Below, in pieces: positions 1 to 7,296 of a stretch of DNA of 11,292 nucleotides. Each line of letters opens with the position of its first letter. The stretch's first letter is position 1. The DNA comes from an uncultured Loktanella sp. (GTDB lineage Bacteria > Pseudomonadota > Alphaproteobacteria > Rhodobacterales > Rhodobacteraceae), in the NCBI GenBank assembly GCA_913061335.1, contig CAJXTP010000078.1, forward strand, positions 1-11,292, given 5' to 3'. The position numbers were made by a program, and so were the translations under genes. The notes below the pieces were generated by a model, which saw only the letters and a program-made list of their open reading frames with translations, ran no database searches and was not told where the DNA came from.

Positions 1-2126
1 AGCACATGTGCGCCTGCGGCCTCGAGTTCTTTGGCCATGCCGACATAGTATTTCAGGTCGTATTTGCTGCGGTCGGGATCAAGCAGGTCGCCTGTATAAC
101 AGATCGTGCCTTCGATAACCTTGCCGGATTTACCCACAGCGTCCATCGCCACGCGCATGTTTTCAACCCAGTTCAGGCTGTCGAACACGCGGAACACGTC
201 GACGCCGGATGCTGCGGCTTGGGCCACAAACGATTGCACCACATTGTCAGGATAGTTGGTGTAACCAACGCCGTTTGACGCACGCAAAAGCATTTGCGTC
301 ATGATATTTGGCATCCGCGCACGGATGTCGCGCAGGCGCTGCCACGGGCATTCTTGCAAGAACCGGTAGGCCACATCAAACGTCGCACCGCCCCAGCATT
401 CGACGCTGAACAGCTGGTCCATTTTGGTCGCATAAGCAGGGGCCACATTGATCATGTCGATCGACCGCATCCGTGTCGCAAGCAGGGACTGGTGCCCGTC
501 GCGCATGGTGGTGTCGGTGATCAGCAATTGGGACTGATCGCGCATCCAGTTTGCCACGCCCTCAGGGCCTGACTGTTCAAGGATCTGGCGGGTGCCATCA
601 GGCACGTCAGATGTCGGCTTTACCGGTGGCTTGGGTGATTTCACGTCAGCGGCGGGTTTTACGCGGCCAGCCGTTTCAGGATGCCCGTTCACGGTGATAT
701 CCGCGATATACGTCAGGATTTTAGTGGCGCGGTCACGGCGTTTCTTGAAATCAAACAGACCCGGTGTCTCGTCGATGAATTTGGTGTGGTATTCGTTGTT
801 CAGAAACGTTGGATGCTTAAGCAGGTTTTCCACAAACGCAATGTTGGTGCTGACGCCGCGAATACGGAATTCGCGCAACGCACGGTCCATGCGGGCGATG
901 GCCATTTCTGGGGTCGGGGCGCGGGCGGTCACTTTGGTCAACAAACTGTCATAGAAACGCGTGATAACAGCGCCCGAATAGGCGGTGCCACCATCAAGCC
1001 GGATACCCGGACCCGTCGCAGAGCGGTACATCTGAATACGGCCATAGTCGGGGATAAAGTTGTTTTGCGGGTCCTCGGTGGTGACACGGCATTGCAGCGC
1101 ATGACCATCAAGCTTGACGTCATATTGCGACGCACAGCCTGTGGCCTCGACGATAGATTTGCCCTCGGCGATCAGGATCTGAGCGCGTACGATGTCGATG
1201 CCTGTGACCTCTTCCGTCACAGTATGCTCAACCTGAACACGCGGATTTACTTCGATGAAAAAGAATTTGCCCGTGTCCATATCCATCAAGAATTCGACGG
1301 TGCCTGCACATTCGTATTTCACATGCTGGCAGATTTTCTTGCCCAGCTGGCAGATTTGCTCGCGCTGGGTTTCGGAAAGATATGGGGCAGGGGCGCGTTC
1401 AACGACTTTTTGGTTGCGGCGCTGTACTGAACAGTCACGCTCCCAAAGGTGATAAATCTCGCCGTGGCTGTCGCCCAAAATTTGAACTTCGACGTGGCGG
1501 GCCTTCATGATCATCTTTTCAAGATAACCCTCGCCGTTGCCAAATGCAGATTCGGCTTCACGGCGGCCTTCGCGGACTTTTTCTTCCAGCTCGCCCTCGT
1601 TCATGATCGCGCGCATGCCGCGCCCACCGCCGCCCCATGACGCCTTAAGCATCAACGGATAACCGACAGCAGCGGCCTCAAGTTTGATTGCATCCATGTC
1701 ATCGCCCAGCACGCCAGTGGCCGGAATGACTGGCACGCCTGCCTCCACGGCGACATCGCGCGCTGATGCTTTGTCGCCAAGCTGGCGCATGGTTTTAGCT
1801 TTGGGACCGATGAATGTGATGCCAGCCTCGGTGCAAGCGTCTACGAATTCTGGGTTTTCGGATAAAAGGCCATAGCCCGGGTGGATAGCATCCGCCCCAG
1901 ACATTTTGGCGACGCGGATGATTTCTGCGATTGACAGATAGGCGGCCACTGGGCCCATGCCCTCGCCAATCCGGTAAGCCTCGTCGGCCTTAAACCGGTG
2001 CAGACCCAATTTGTCCTCTTCTGCAAAAACAGCGACCGTCTTTTTGCCCATCTCGTTGGCAGCCCGCATGACACGAATTGCGATTTCACCGCGGTTTGCG
2101 ATCAAGATTTTCTGGAAGTCGGCCAT
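1..2126 (-). CDS. pyc: Pyruvate carboxylase, N-terminal 708 residues (3' end outside window)
   Basis: Biotin-dependent enzyme that carboxylates pyruvate to oxaloacetate using ATP and bicarbonate, an anaplerotic step in the cytoplasm. The minus-strand frame opens with ATG at 2126-2124 and stays open to the window edge. The N-terminus reads MADFQKILIANRGEIAIRVM, the biotin carboxylase start. The ATP-grasp glycine loop GGGGRGMR is near residues 160-170, and FIEVNPRVQVEHTVTEE near 290-306 is the ATP/metal and catalytic segment. The carboxyltransferase domain begins with TTMRDGHQSLLATRMR near 535-550, whose Asp is a metal ligand. The carbamylated lysine and the AMKM biotinyl domain lie beyond position 1 and cannot be checked. 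Having both domains on one chain of expected spacing separates it from acetyl-CoA or propionyl-CoA carboxylase subunits. AGGGAC at 2135-2140 is a plausible ribosome site. The gene follows the hydroxy-acid oxidase gene after 108 bp on the same strand. Confidence 0.96.
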   Translation of the reverse strand, partial: MADFQKILIANRGEIAIRVMRAANEMGKKTVAVFAEEDKLGLHRFKADEAYRIGEGMGPVAAYLSIAEIIRVAKMSGADAIHPGYGLLSENPEFVDACTEAGITFIGPKAKTMRQLGDKASARDVAVEAGVPVIPATGVLGDDMDAIKLEAAAVGYPLMLKASWGGGGRGMRAIMNEGELEEKVREGRREAESAFGNGEGYLEKMIMKARHVEVQILGDSHGEIYHLWERDCSVQRRNQKVVERAPAPYLSETQREQICQLGKKICQHVKYECAGTVEFLMDMDTGKFFFIEVNPRVQVEHTVTEEVTGIDIVRAQILIAEGKSIVEATGCASQYDVKLDGHALQCRVTTEDPQNNFIPDYGRIQMYRSATGPGIRLDGGTAYSGAVITRFYDSLLTKVTARAPTPEMAIARMDRALREFRIRGVSTNIAFVENLLKHPTFLNNEYHTKFIDETPGLFDFKKRRDRATKILTYIADITVNGHPETAGRVKPAADVKSPKPPVKPTSDVPDGTRQILEQSGPEGVANWMRDQSQLLITDTTMRDGHQSLLATRMRSIDMINVAPAYATKMDQLFSVECWGGATFDVAYRFLQECPWQRLRDIRARMPNIMTQMLLRASNGVGYTNYPDNVVQSFVAQAAASGVDVFRVFDSLNWVENMRVAMDAVGKSGKVIEGTICYTGDLLDPDRSKYDLKYYVGMAKELEAAGAHV

Positions 2127-2202
2127 GAGTTTTGGTCCCTATTTTGCAGTTGCAGCATTTCTGCACAAAAATGGGCCATACGTAAACAGCTATGTACGAC
2201 AA

Positions 2203-2230
2203 ATGTTATCGCTAACACGGCCTTTCGCAA
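2203..2230 (-). promoter_or_regulatory. Possible pyc promoter
   Basis: On the minus strand TTGCGA (2225-2230) and TAACAT (2203-2208) are separated by 16 bp, each matching four of six sigma-70 consensus bases. The -35 element begins just after the stop codon of the upstream gene, so pyc could be transcribed independently as well as by read-through. The -10 overlaps the LacI-type palindrome. Inferred from sequence only; a second weak candidate, TTGTCG with TATGGC 16 bp later, lies closer to pyc. Confidence 0.3.
2204..2217. promoter_or_regulatory. LacI-family-like operator palindrome upstream of pyc
   Basis: TGTTATCGCTAACA is an inverted repeat of the form TGTTA-N-CG-N-TAACA, with five-base arms around a central CG. 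Central CG and TAAC/GTTA half-sites are typical of LacI-family regulators (compare the GntR-type operator of enterobacteria). It overlaps the possible -10 of pyc, which would fit repression. No LacI-type gene is in the window, so the cognate regulator is unknown. Confidence 0.5.
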
Positions 2231-2234
2231 CTTG

Positions 2235-3365
2235 TTAACGCAAACGGTTTTTCAGATCACTCAGGCGCGGGGTGCCAAGTTGCCCCATATTCGCGATCAT
2301 GTCTTGGCGCAGGATATCAAGCACATGCGCGGCGCCTTTTTCACCCAACGCCCCAAGCCCGTAATGAAAAGCCCGCCCAAGCATCACGAAATCAGCCCCC
2401 AGCGCCAGCGCGCGAATGACGTCCAGCCCGCCCTCAATGCCGCTATCCATGATCAGCGGCAGTGTTGTCGCGGCGCGCACAAGCGGCAGCTGTTCAATGG
2501 TTGCAGGTCCGCCATCAAACTGACGCCCCGCGTGGTTCGATATCCAAAGCGCGTCAACGCCCTTGGATTCAAGCGCTGTGGCATCGGCGGGCAGGCTGAC
2601 GCCTTTGACGATAAGCGGTCCGTCCCATTCAGCGCGCAATTTCTCGACGTAGGACCAATCGGGCGAGGTGCGCAACAAATAGCCGACGTGTTGATTGGAC
2701 GGTAGAGCAGTCTTTTGGTCAGCGTAGCTATCCATCAGCTTCATGCGCGGCATGCCGGTTTTGCTGATACCTGCAAGCCATGCGGGGCACTGTGCGGCTT
2801 GCATCGCCAAGCGCGGTGTCAGCCGTGGCGGTTGTTGCAACCCACCGCGTGTTTGCCGTTCGCGCCGAGAGGCGACGGGTACATCGACGGTCATCACAAG
2901 GGTGTGGAAACCCGCGTCACGGGCGCGTTTCAGCATATCGCCGCGAATTTCAGCGTCGCGTGGCGGATAGATCTGAAACCAGCCTTGGTCGCCAATGTCG
3001 CCTGCGACGTCTTCAGGTGTTTGGGTCGCCACGGTTGATATCGTGTAAGGAATGCCTTGCGCCGCACCAGTGCGCGCCAACATTTGTTCCGCACCAGGCC
3101 AGATCAGGCCCGACATGCCGACGGGTGCGATGCCCACGGGCATTGGGTAGTCGCGCCCAAGGAAGTTGGTGGTCAGGTCAGGCGTGAACTCGCCGTGTAA
3201 TATCGATGGGCTCAGTAATATGTCGTCAAACTTGGACCGGTTGCGCGCTTGGGTGATCTCGGACCCTGTCGCGCTATCGAGGTATTCCCATACAAAATGT
3301 GGGATACGCTTGCGGGCGCGTAATTTCAGGTCGGATATGGCGGGGTATGTGTTGTGCAATGACAT
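2235..3365 (-). CDS. FMN-dependent alpha-hydroxy-acid dehydrogenase/oxidase (L-lactate dehydrogenase-like)
   Basis: Oxidises an L-2-hydroxy acid to the 2-oxo acid with bound FMN; L-lactate to pyruvate is the likeliest reaction, but glycolate- or mandelate-type substrates are not excluded. The 376-residue length fits the family. Visible blocks are VWEYLDSATGSE near the N-terminus, PVGIAPVGMSG near residue 75 (FMN site), GWFQIYPPRD near 130, VDVPVASRRER near 160, the catalytic segment SNHAGRQFDGGP near 275 (His is the active-site base, Arg binds the carboxylate), and SGIEGGLDVIRALALGADFVMLGR (phosphate binding), quoted here in part. The common SNHGGRQ has Ala in place of the second Gly. ATG at 3365 was chosen over an in-frame GTG at 3371; neither has a clear Shine-Dalgarno. 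The pyc gene lies 108 bp downstream, so the product pyruvate could feed it. Confidence 0.88.
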   Translation of the reverse strand: MSLHNTYPAISDLKLRARKRIPHFVWEYLDSATGSEITQARNRSKFDDILLSPSILHGEFTPDLTTNFLGRDYPMPVGIAPVGMSGLIWPGAEQMLARTGAAQGIPYTISTVATQTPEDVAGDIGDQGWFQIYPPRDAEIRGDMLKRARDAGFHTLVMTVDVPVASRRERQTRGGLQQPPRLTPRLAMQAAQCPAWLAGISKTGMPRMKLMDSYADQKTALPSNQHVGYLLRTSPDWSYVEKLRAEWDGPLIVKGVSLPADATALESKGVDALWISNHAGRQFDGGPATIEQLPLVRAATTLPLIMDSGIEGGLDVIRALALGADFVMLGRAFHYGLGALGEKGAAHVLDILRQDMIANMGQLGTPRLSDLKNRLR

Positions 3366-3407
3366 GTGCACTGGGATACGGTGTTCGCCGTGCAGAGGGA
3401 AGTTGAT

Positions 3408-3445
3408 TCTTGCGCCGGTTGGAGCCTCCGGCGGACATATTTAGG
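3408..3445. repeat. GC-rich hairpin followed by ATATTTA in the divergent intergenic region
   Basis: CGCCGG (3414-3419 region) can pair with CCGGCG about 9 bases downstream, followed by ACATATTTAGG. Stem-loops of the form GCCTCCGGCGG plus an ATATTT tract resemble a short element I remember as common in Roseobacter intergenic regions; that is recollection, not a search result. It sits between the divergent hydroxy-acid oxidase and helicase genes, in 153 bp where I see no convincing promoter. Confidence 0.3.
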
Positions 3446-3518
3446 CTCGGAAAAAGCGGGCGGAACAGAGTGTGAACAAGGCTTTTACACATCGGCGAAT
3501 ATGGTTATGGTGCCCGAC

Positions 3519-5960
3519 ATGAATGATTATTCCGAAGATGATGCCTTTGAGGCCGCAGTACCATTGTCGCAACGTGCCATGGCTGGCCGCGGCGCGCCCT
3601 ATTTGGATGGGCTAAACCCTGCGCAGCGCCAGGCGGTTGAGGCCGTGCATGGGCCAGTGTTGATGCTGGCAGGGGCTGGCACCGGCAAGACCAAGGCGTT
3701 AACCACGCGCATTGGTCATTTGTTGCTGACAGGCAATGCACAAACCCATCAAATTTTGGCGGTGACATTCACCAATAAAGCGGCGCGCGAGATGAAGAAC
3801 CGTGTCGGCGCGATGATGGGGCAAGCGGTTGAGGGCATGCCTTGGCTCGGGACGTTCCATTCGGTTTGTGCCAAGTTGCTGCGCCGCCACGCTGAATTGG
3901 TCGGTCTCAAGTCGAGCTTTACGATTTTAGATACCGACGACCAAATCCGTCTGATGAAGCAGTTGATCCGTGCGACGGATATTGATGAAAAACGCTGGCC
4001 GCCGCGCATGTTGGCAGGGATCATTGACGGCTGGAAAAACCGTGCGCTAACGCCTGATAATGTGCCCGCCGCAGATGGGGGGGTGTTTGATCACCGCGGG
4101 GTGGAGCTTTACGCTGCATACCAGACCCGCCTGCGCGAACTGAATGCCGTCGATTTTGGCGATATTTTGCTGCATATGGTGACGATTTTTCAGAAGCACG
4201 CGGATGTGCTGGAACAGTATCAGCGCTGGTTCAAATTCATCCTTGTGGACGAGTACCAAGATACCAACGTCGCGCAATATTTATGGCTGCGCCTGTTGGC
4301 GGCCAAACATAAGAACATCTGTTGCGTTGGTGATGATGATCAGTCGATTTACGGCTGGCGCGGGGCCGAGGTTGGCAACATCTTACGGTTCGAGGCGGAT
4401 TTCCCGGGCGCTGTGGTTGTTCGGCTTGAACAAAATTACCGATCTACGCCGCATATTCTGGCGGCTGCATCTGGCGTGATCGAGGGTAATAAGGGCCGCT
4501 TGGGCAAGAGGTTGTTTACCGACGAGGAAGACGGCGAAAAGGTCCGCCTGATCGGCCATTGGGACGGCGAAGAAGAGGCGCGCTGGATCGGTGAAGAGGT
4601 CGAGGCCTTGCAGCGCGGCACCCGTGGTTTGGATAAGGTCGGCCTTGATAGTATGGCGATTTTGGTCCGTGCATCGCATCAGATGCGCGCGTTCGAGGAT
4701 CGGTTCCTGACGATTGGCCTGCCGTACCGCGTGATCGGCGGCCCGCGATTTTACGAGCGTTTAGAAATCCGCGATGCGATGGCGTATTTCCGGCTGGCGG
4801 TATCTCAGGACGATGATCTGGCGTTTGAACGCATTGTGAACACGCCCAAACGGGGCCTTGGCGAAAAGGCGGTGCAGACCATTCAGCGCACCGCGCGCGA
4901 CAATGGCGTGAACCTTATTGAGGGCGCGCGGATGGTTTGCGAGGGCAAGCTGCTGGGCGGTAAGGGTTTAAAAGAACTGACCATGTTGGTGCAGGGATTA
5001 GACCGCTGGCATGCGCAGCTGTTGGGGCCGGTGCTGCAATTTATTCCTGATGATTCTGTTGTGGATGATGAGATGACCCGCGACGCGTTGAGCGATGTTA
5101 ATCACTTGGCGCTGGCTGAAACGATCCTTGATGAAAGCGGATATACGGGGTTTTGGCAGAACGATAAAACGCCCGAAGCCCCCGGTCGGCTGGAAAACCT
5201 CAAGGAACTCGTAAAGTCGCTGGAAAATCACGACACACTGCAGGGGTTCCTCGAACACGTCAGCCTGATCATGGACAATGAGACCACAGAGCAGGGCGAG
5301 AAAGTGTCGATTATGACGCTGCACGCGGCCAAGGGGCTTGAATTTCCGGCGGTGTTTTTACCCGGTTGGGAAGATGGCTTGTTCCCGTCGCAGCGGTCGA
5401 TGGATGAAAGCGGCCAAAAGGGTCTCGAGGAAGAGCGCAGGCTGGCCTATGTCGGCATCACGCGGGCTGAAGAAATTTGCACGATCTCCTTTGCGGCCAA
5501 CCGCCGCGTGTATGGCCAGTGGCAATCGGCGATGCCGTCGCGGTTCATTGACGAGTTGCCCGAGGACCATGTCGATGTGCTGACCCCACCTGGATTATAC
5601 GGTGGCGGGTTTGGCGCTGCTGGCATGGCCGCGAGCGCAAATCCGGCGGTACAAGAAAGCCACGGGTCTGACCTGCAACAAAAGGCAGCCGACGCGAATG
5701 TGTATAATTCACCCGGATGGCGGCGTTTGCAAAGCCGCAGCCAGCAGCGCGGCGTGGCCCGACCTGCGGTGACAATCGACATGACGGCGGTCAGCGCATT
5801 TTCGATTGCAGACCGCGTATTTCATCAAAAATTTGGCTACGGCGAGGTTATGGGAATCGAGGGCGACAAGCTGGTGATCGAGTTTGACAAAGCTGGTTCA
5901 AAACATGTGGTTGCCCGCTTTATCGTCCCAGCCGATCAAGCCGATGATGTGCCGTTTTAA
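3519..5960 (+). CDS. uvrD: UvrD/PcrA/Rep-family ATP-dependent 3'-5' DNA helicase
   Basis: Superfamily 1A helicase that unwinds DNA during repair and displaces RNA polymerase or RecA. All motifs are present in order: LNPAQRQAV (Q motif), GAGTGKT at about residues 52-58 (Walker A), AVTFTNKAAREM (Ia), GTFHSVCAKLLRR (Ib), VDEYQDT near 244 (motif II), VGDDDQSIYGWRGAE (III), LEQNYRST (IV), IMTLHAAKGLEF (V) and RRLAYVGITRAEE near 640-652 (VI). The C-terminal block from about 761, DRVFHQKFGYGEV to the end, is the Tudor-like domain that in PcrA/UvrD contacts RNA polymerase. The 813 residues start at ATG 3519 (MNDYSEDDAFEAA), which gives the family-like N-terminus; ATG codons at 3501 and 3507 are alternatives and none has a clear ribosome site. 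Its TAA overlaps the convergent exporter stop codon. Confidence 0.93.
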   Translation: MNDYSEDDAFEAAVPLSQRAMAGRGAPYLDGLNPAQRQAVEAVHGPVLMLAGAGTGKTKALTTRIGHLLLTGNAQTHQILAVTFTNKAAREMKNRVGAMMGQAVEGMPWLGTFHSVCAKLLRRHAELVGLKSSFTILDTDDQIRLMKQLIRATDIDEKRWPPRMLAGIIDGWKNRALTPDNVPAADGGVFDHRGVELYAAYQTRLRELNAVDFGDILLHMVTIFQKHADVLEQYQRWFKFILVDEYQDTNVAQYLWLRLLAAKHKNICCVGDDDQSIYGWRGAEVGNILRFEADFPGAVVVRLEQNYRSTPHILAAASGVIEGNKGRLGKRLFTDEEDGEKVRLIGHWDGEEEARWIGEEVEALQRGTRGLDKVGLDSMAILVRASHQMRAFEDRFLTIGLPYRVIGGPRFYERLEIRDAMAYFRLAVSQDDDLAFERIVNTPKRGLGEKAVQTIQRTARDNGVNLIEGARMVCEGKLLGGKGLKELTMLVQGLDRWHAQLLGPVLQFIPDDSVVDDEMTRDALSDVNHLALAETILDESGYTGFWQNDKTPEAPGRLENLKELVKSLENHDTLQGFLEHVSLIMDNETTEQGEKVSIMTLHAAKGLEFPAVFLPGWEDGLFPSQRSMDESGQKGLEEERRLAYVGITRAEEICTISFAANRRVYGQWQSAMPSRFIDELPEDHVDVLTPPGLYGGGFGAAGMAASANPAVQESHGSDLQQKAADANVYNSPGWRRLQSRSQQRGVARPAVTIDMTAVSAFSIADRVFHQKFGYGEVMGIEGDKLVIEFDKAGSKHVVARFIVPADQADDVPF

Positions 5961-6556
5961 TGCATCAGCATCGGGTAAAGTGACGCGACCAACAGCACAG
6001 CCATCGTGATGTTAAACGCGCGCAGCCGCCCCGCAGAGCCTAAGAACCGGCGGACTTGCACGCCCATCCATGCCCAAACCGTGACCGACGGCAGGTTTAC
6101 GCATGAAAAGATCACGGCGACCATCGCGGCCCCTGCGGCGACGCCCATTGATTGCGGCGCATAGGCGCTGATCGCGGTGATAGCCATGAACCATGCCTTG
6201 GGATTGACCCATTGGAATGCGGCGGCTTGCAGGAATGTGAACGGCTTGCCCGCGACCGATTTTGCCTCTGGCGGGACCGCATTGGCGATTTTCCAAGCAA
6301 GCCACAGCATATAGGTCGCACTGACGACCTTAAGCACAGTTTTCAAAACCGGATAGGTGTCGAATATCTGCAACAGCAGAACGCCGACCATGAACACCAT
6401 AAACGCGTGCCCCAAACTGATGCCCAGCATATGTGGAATGGTTCGGCGCAGGCCGTAATTTGCGCCCGACGCCATCAGCATCAGGTTGTTGGGGCCCGGC
6501 GTGATCGATGACGCAAAAGCGAAACCGATCAGTGAAATGAAAACTGTATATGTCAT
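5957..6556 (-). CDS. LysE/RhtB-family amino-acid exporter
   Basis: Inner-membrane translocator of 199 residues, the usual size for LysE/RhtB proteins with five to six membrane helices. The N-terminal signature SSITPGPNNLMLMASGANYG (residues 16-35) follows the first helix; further hydrophobic stretches lie at about 40-65, 70-90, 110-135, 140-170 and 178-197. The family exports amino acids such as lysine, threonine or homoserine derivatives; the substrate cannot be read from sequence. It is transcribed divergently from an Lrp/AsnC regulator gene, a common arrangement in which the regulator senses an amino acid and controls the exporter. The stop TAA shares TTAA (5957-5960) with the helicase stop. 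A TATAGT element ends only 6 bases before ATG and no Shine-Dalgarno is present, so a leaderless mRNA is possible. Confidence 0.9.
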   Translation of the reverse strand: MTYTVFISLIGFAFASSITPGPNNLMLMASGANYGLRRTIPHMLGISLGHAFMVFMVGVLLLQIFDTYPVLKTVLKVVSATYMLWLAWKIANAVPPEAKSVAGKPFTFLQAAAFQWVNPKAWFMAITAISAYAPQSMGVAAGAAMVAVIFSCVNLPSVTVWAWMGVQVRRFLGSAGRLRAFNITMAVLLVASLYPMLMH

Positions 6557-6562
6557 GACGCA

Positions 6563-6568
6563 ACTATA
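6563..6568 (-). promoter_or_regulatory. -10 element (TATAGT) of the LysE-family gene
   Basis: TATAGT on the minus strand matches five of six sigma-70 -10 bases. A start site seven bases downstream would coincide with the A of the ATG. No good -35 is present; TTCAAT 16 bp upstream lies within the palindrome at 6582-6594, so an activator may be needed or a repressor may block it. Confidence 0.5.
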
Positions 6569-6581
6569 GACGGGTTTCGAC

Positions 6582-6594
6582 GCAATTGAATTGC
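6582..6594. promoter_or_regulatory. 13-bp perfect palindrome, likely operator of the Lrp/AsnC regulator
   Basis: GCAATTGAATTGC is a perfect inverted repeat (GCAATT-G-AATTGC) centred between the divergent exporter and regulator genes. It overlaps the possible -35 regions of both. AT-cored short palindromes between an lrp-type gene and its divergent target are typical operators of this family. The binding protein is inferred from position. Confidence 0.5.
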
Positions 6595-6620
6595 CAAGTT
6601 GTGCGGTAATCGGCTATTTG
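6591..6620 (+). promoter_or_regulatory. Possible promoter of the Lrp/AsnC regulator gene
   Basis: TTGCCA at 6591-6596 matches five of six -35 bases; TATTTG at 6615-6620 follows after 18 bp. Transcription would start about 6626-6629, at or just before the ATG at 6629, so this mRNA too may be leaderless. A direct repeat TTGTGC occurs at 6599-6604 and 6618-6623. Confidence 0.4.
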
Positions 6621-6628
6621 TGCAACCC

Positions 6629-7081
6629 ATGAGCAAAATTGATCAAATATCCGCCAAAATATTGCGCGCGTTGTCGCGCGACGGTCGTATGAGTAATTTA
6701 TTGCTGGCCGAGGCTGTCGGGCTGTCGCCGTCTGCGTGCTTGCGCCGCGTGCAAGAGCTTGAACGCAGCGGGGTGATTAAAGGTTACCGCGCGCGGCTTG
6801 ACCCCGATCAAACAGGGCGCGCCTATGTGGTGTATGTGGCCGTCGGCTTGGCCGAGCATACCAAAGCCGCGCAAGAAGGGTTCGAGCACGCGATGCAAGC
6901 CGCCCCAGAGGTCGCCGAATGTCACAATGTGGCGGGCGCGTTCGAATATATCCTGCGGGTCGAGGCTGCAGATTTGCCGTCCTACAAGGCGTTTCATACC
7001 GATGTTTTGGGCACCGTGCCGCATGTCCGCTCGATCACCAGCTATATGGTGATGGGATCGCCGAAAGACATGCGCGCCTAA
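6629..7081 (+). CDS. Lrp/AsnC-family transcriptional regulator
   Basis: DNA-binding regulator of 150 residues, the standard Lrp/AsnC size. Residues 1-60 form the winged helix-turn-helix: IDQISAKILRALSRDGRMSN, then LAEAVGLSPSACLRRVQELERSGVI, which carries the recognition helix. Residues 65-145 form the RAM ligand-binding and oligomerisation domain, with the AECHNVAGAFEYILRVEA strand pair and an HVRSITSYMVM end segment. ATG 6629 was chosen because the helix-turn-helix starts immediately after it; a TTG ten codons upstream adds unrelated residues. It probably controls the divergent LysE-family gene and itself through the palindrome in the 72-bp gap, in response to an unknown amino acid. Its stop overlaps the stop of a convergent small ORF (7078-7161). 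Confidence 0.92.
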   Translation: MSKIDQISAKILRALSRDGRMSNLLLAEAVGLSPSACLRRVQELERSGVIKGYRARLDPDQTGRAYVVYVAVGLAEHTKAAQEGFEHAMQAAPEVAECHNVAGAFEYILRVEAADLPSYKAFHTDVLGTVPHVRSITSYMVMGSPKDMRA

Positions 7082-7161
7082 ATCAGCGTTTGCGATGTCA
7101 GAAACCCTGCAAGGCTAAGCCCGCCTACAAGTGCCAAAAATATATGTGGAAAAAGCTGCAT
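7078..7161 (-). CDS. Candidate 27-residue hydrophobic small protein
   Basis: A 28-codon frame from ATG (7161-7159) to TAG (7080-7078). The peptide starts MQLFPHIFLALVGGL and has one uninterrupted hydrophobic stretch (about residues 3-21) followed by a short polar end, so it could form one membrane helix. AAAGGA lies 8-9 bases before the ATG, one of the better ribosome sites in the window. The SD is in the loop and the start codon in the stem of the hairpin at 7160-7190. The stop codon overlaps the convergent Lrp-gene stop, as in the other tail-to-tail pair here, which fits a real gene. It lies 84 bases beyond the terminator of the small RNA array; no strong promoter of its own is visible. Function unknown; it could be a chance ORF. 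Confidence 0.5.
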   Translation of the reverse strand: MQLFPHIFLALVGGLSLAGFLTSQTLI

Positions 7162-7190
7162 GATCACGGTCCTTTATGGGTTGTGATCAT
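7160..7190 (-). promoter_or_regulatory. Hairpin enclosing the ribosome binding site of the small ORF
   Basis: ATGATCAC (7160-7167) and GTGATCAT (7183-7190) form a perfect 8-bp stem with a 15-base loop. In the minus-strand RNA the loop contains AAAGGACC, the Shine-Dalgarno, and the 3' arm contains the first two bases of the AUG. Translation initiation would require opening the stem, so temperature, a ribosome or a trans-acting RNA could control it. Structure is seen; regulation is inferred. Confidence 0.5.
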
Positions 7191-7244
7191 TGAACGGCTG
7201 GGCCGCGCATTTCCGCCGTAAATAGCTGACGAAATTTTGAACAT

Positions 7245-7287
7245 AAAAAAACGGCCATGCCCGGGAGGAGGTGAGCATGACCGTTTT
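7245..7287 (-). terminator. CUCCUCCC hairpin 7 acting as intrinsic terminator of the DUF1127-sRNA operon
   Basis: AAAACGGCCATGC (7248-7260) faces GCATGACCGTTTT (7275-7287). The single non-Watson-Crick position (7255/7280) is G-U in minus-strand RNA but C-A in plus-strand RNA, and seven U residues follow the GC part of the stem only in the minus direction. The motif (7263-7270) sits in the loop, so one structure is both the seventh repeat and the terminator. Confidence 0.88.
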
Positions 7288-7296
7288 CAATGATCG

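Noticed and set aside
681..2705. Long plus-strand frames opposite the minus-strand genes (for example 681-1430 and 1998-2705)
   Set aside because: They are in the codon-aligned antisense frame of pyc (681-1430) or run antisense over the pyc/oxidase boundary; their products show no recognisable family, while the minus strand encodes clear conserved proteins.
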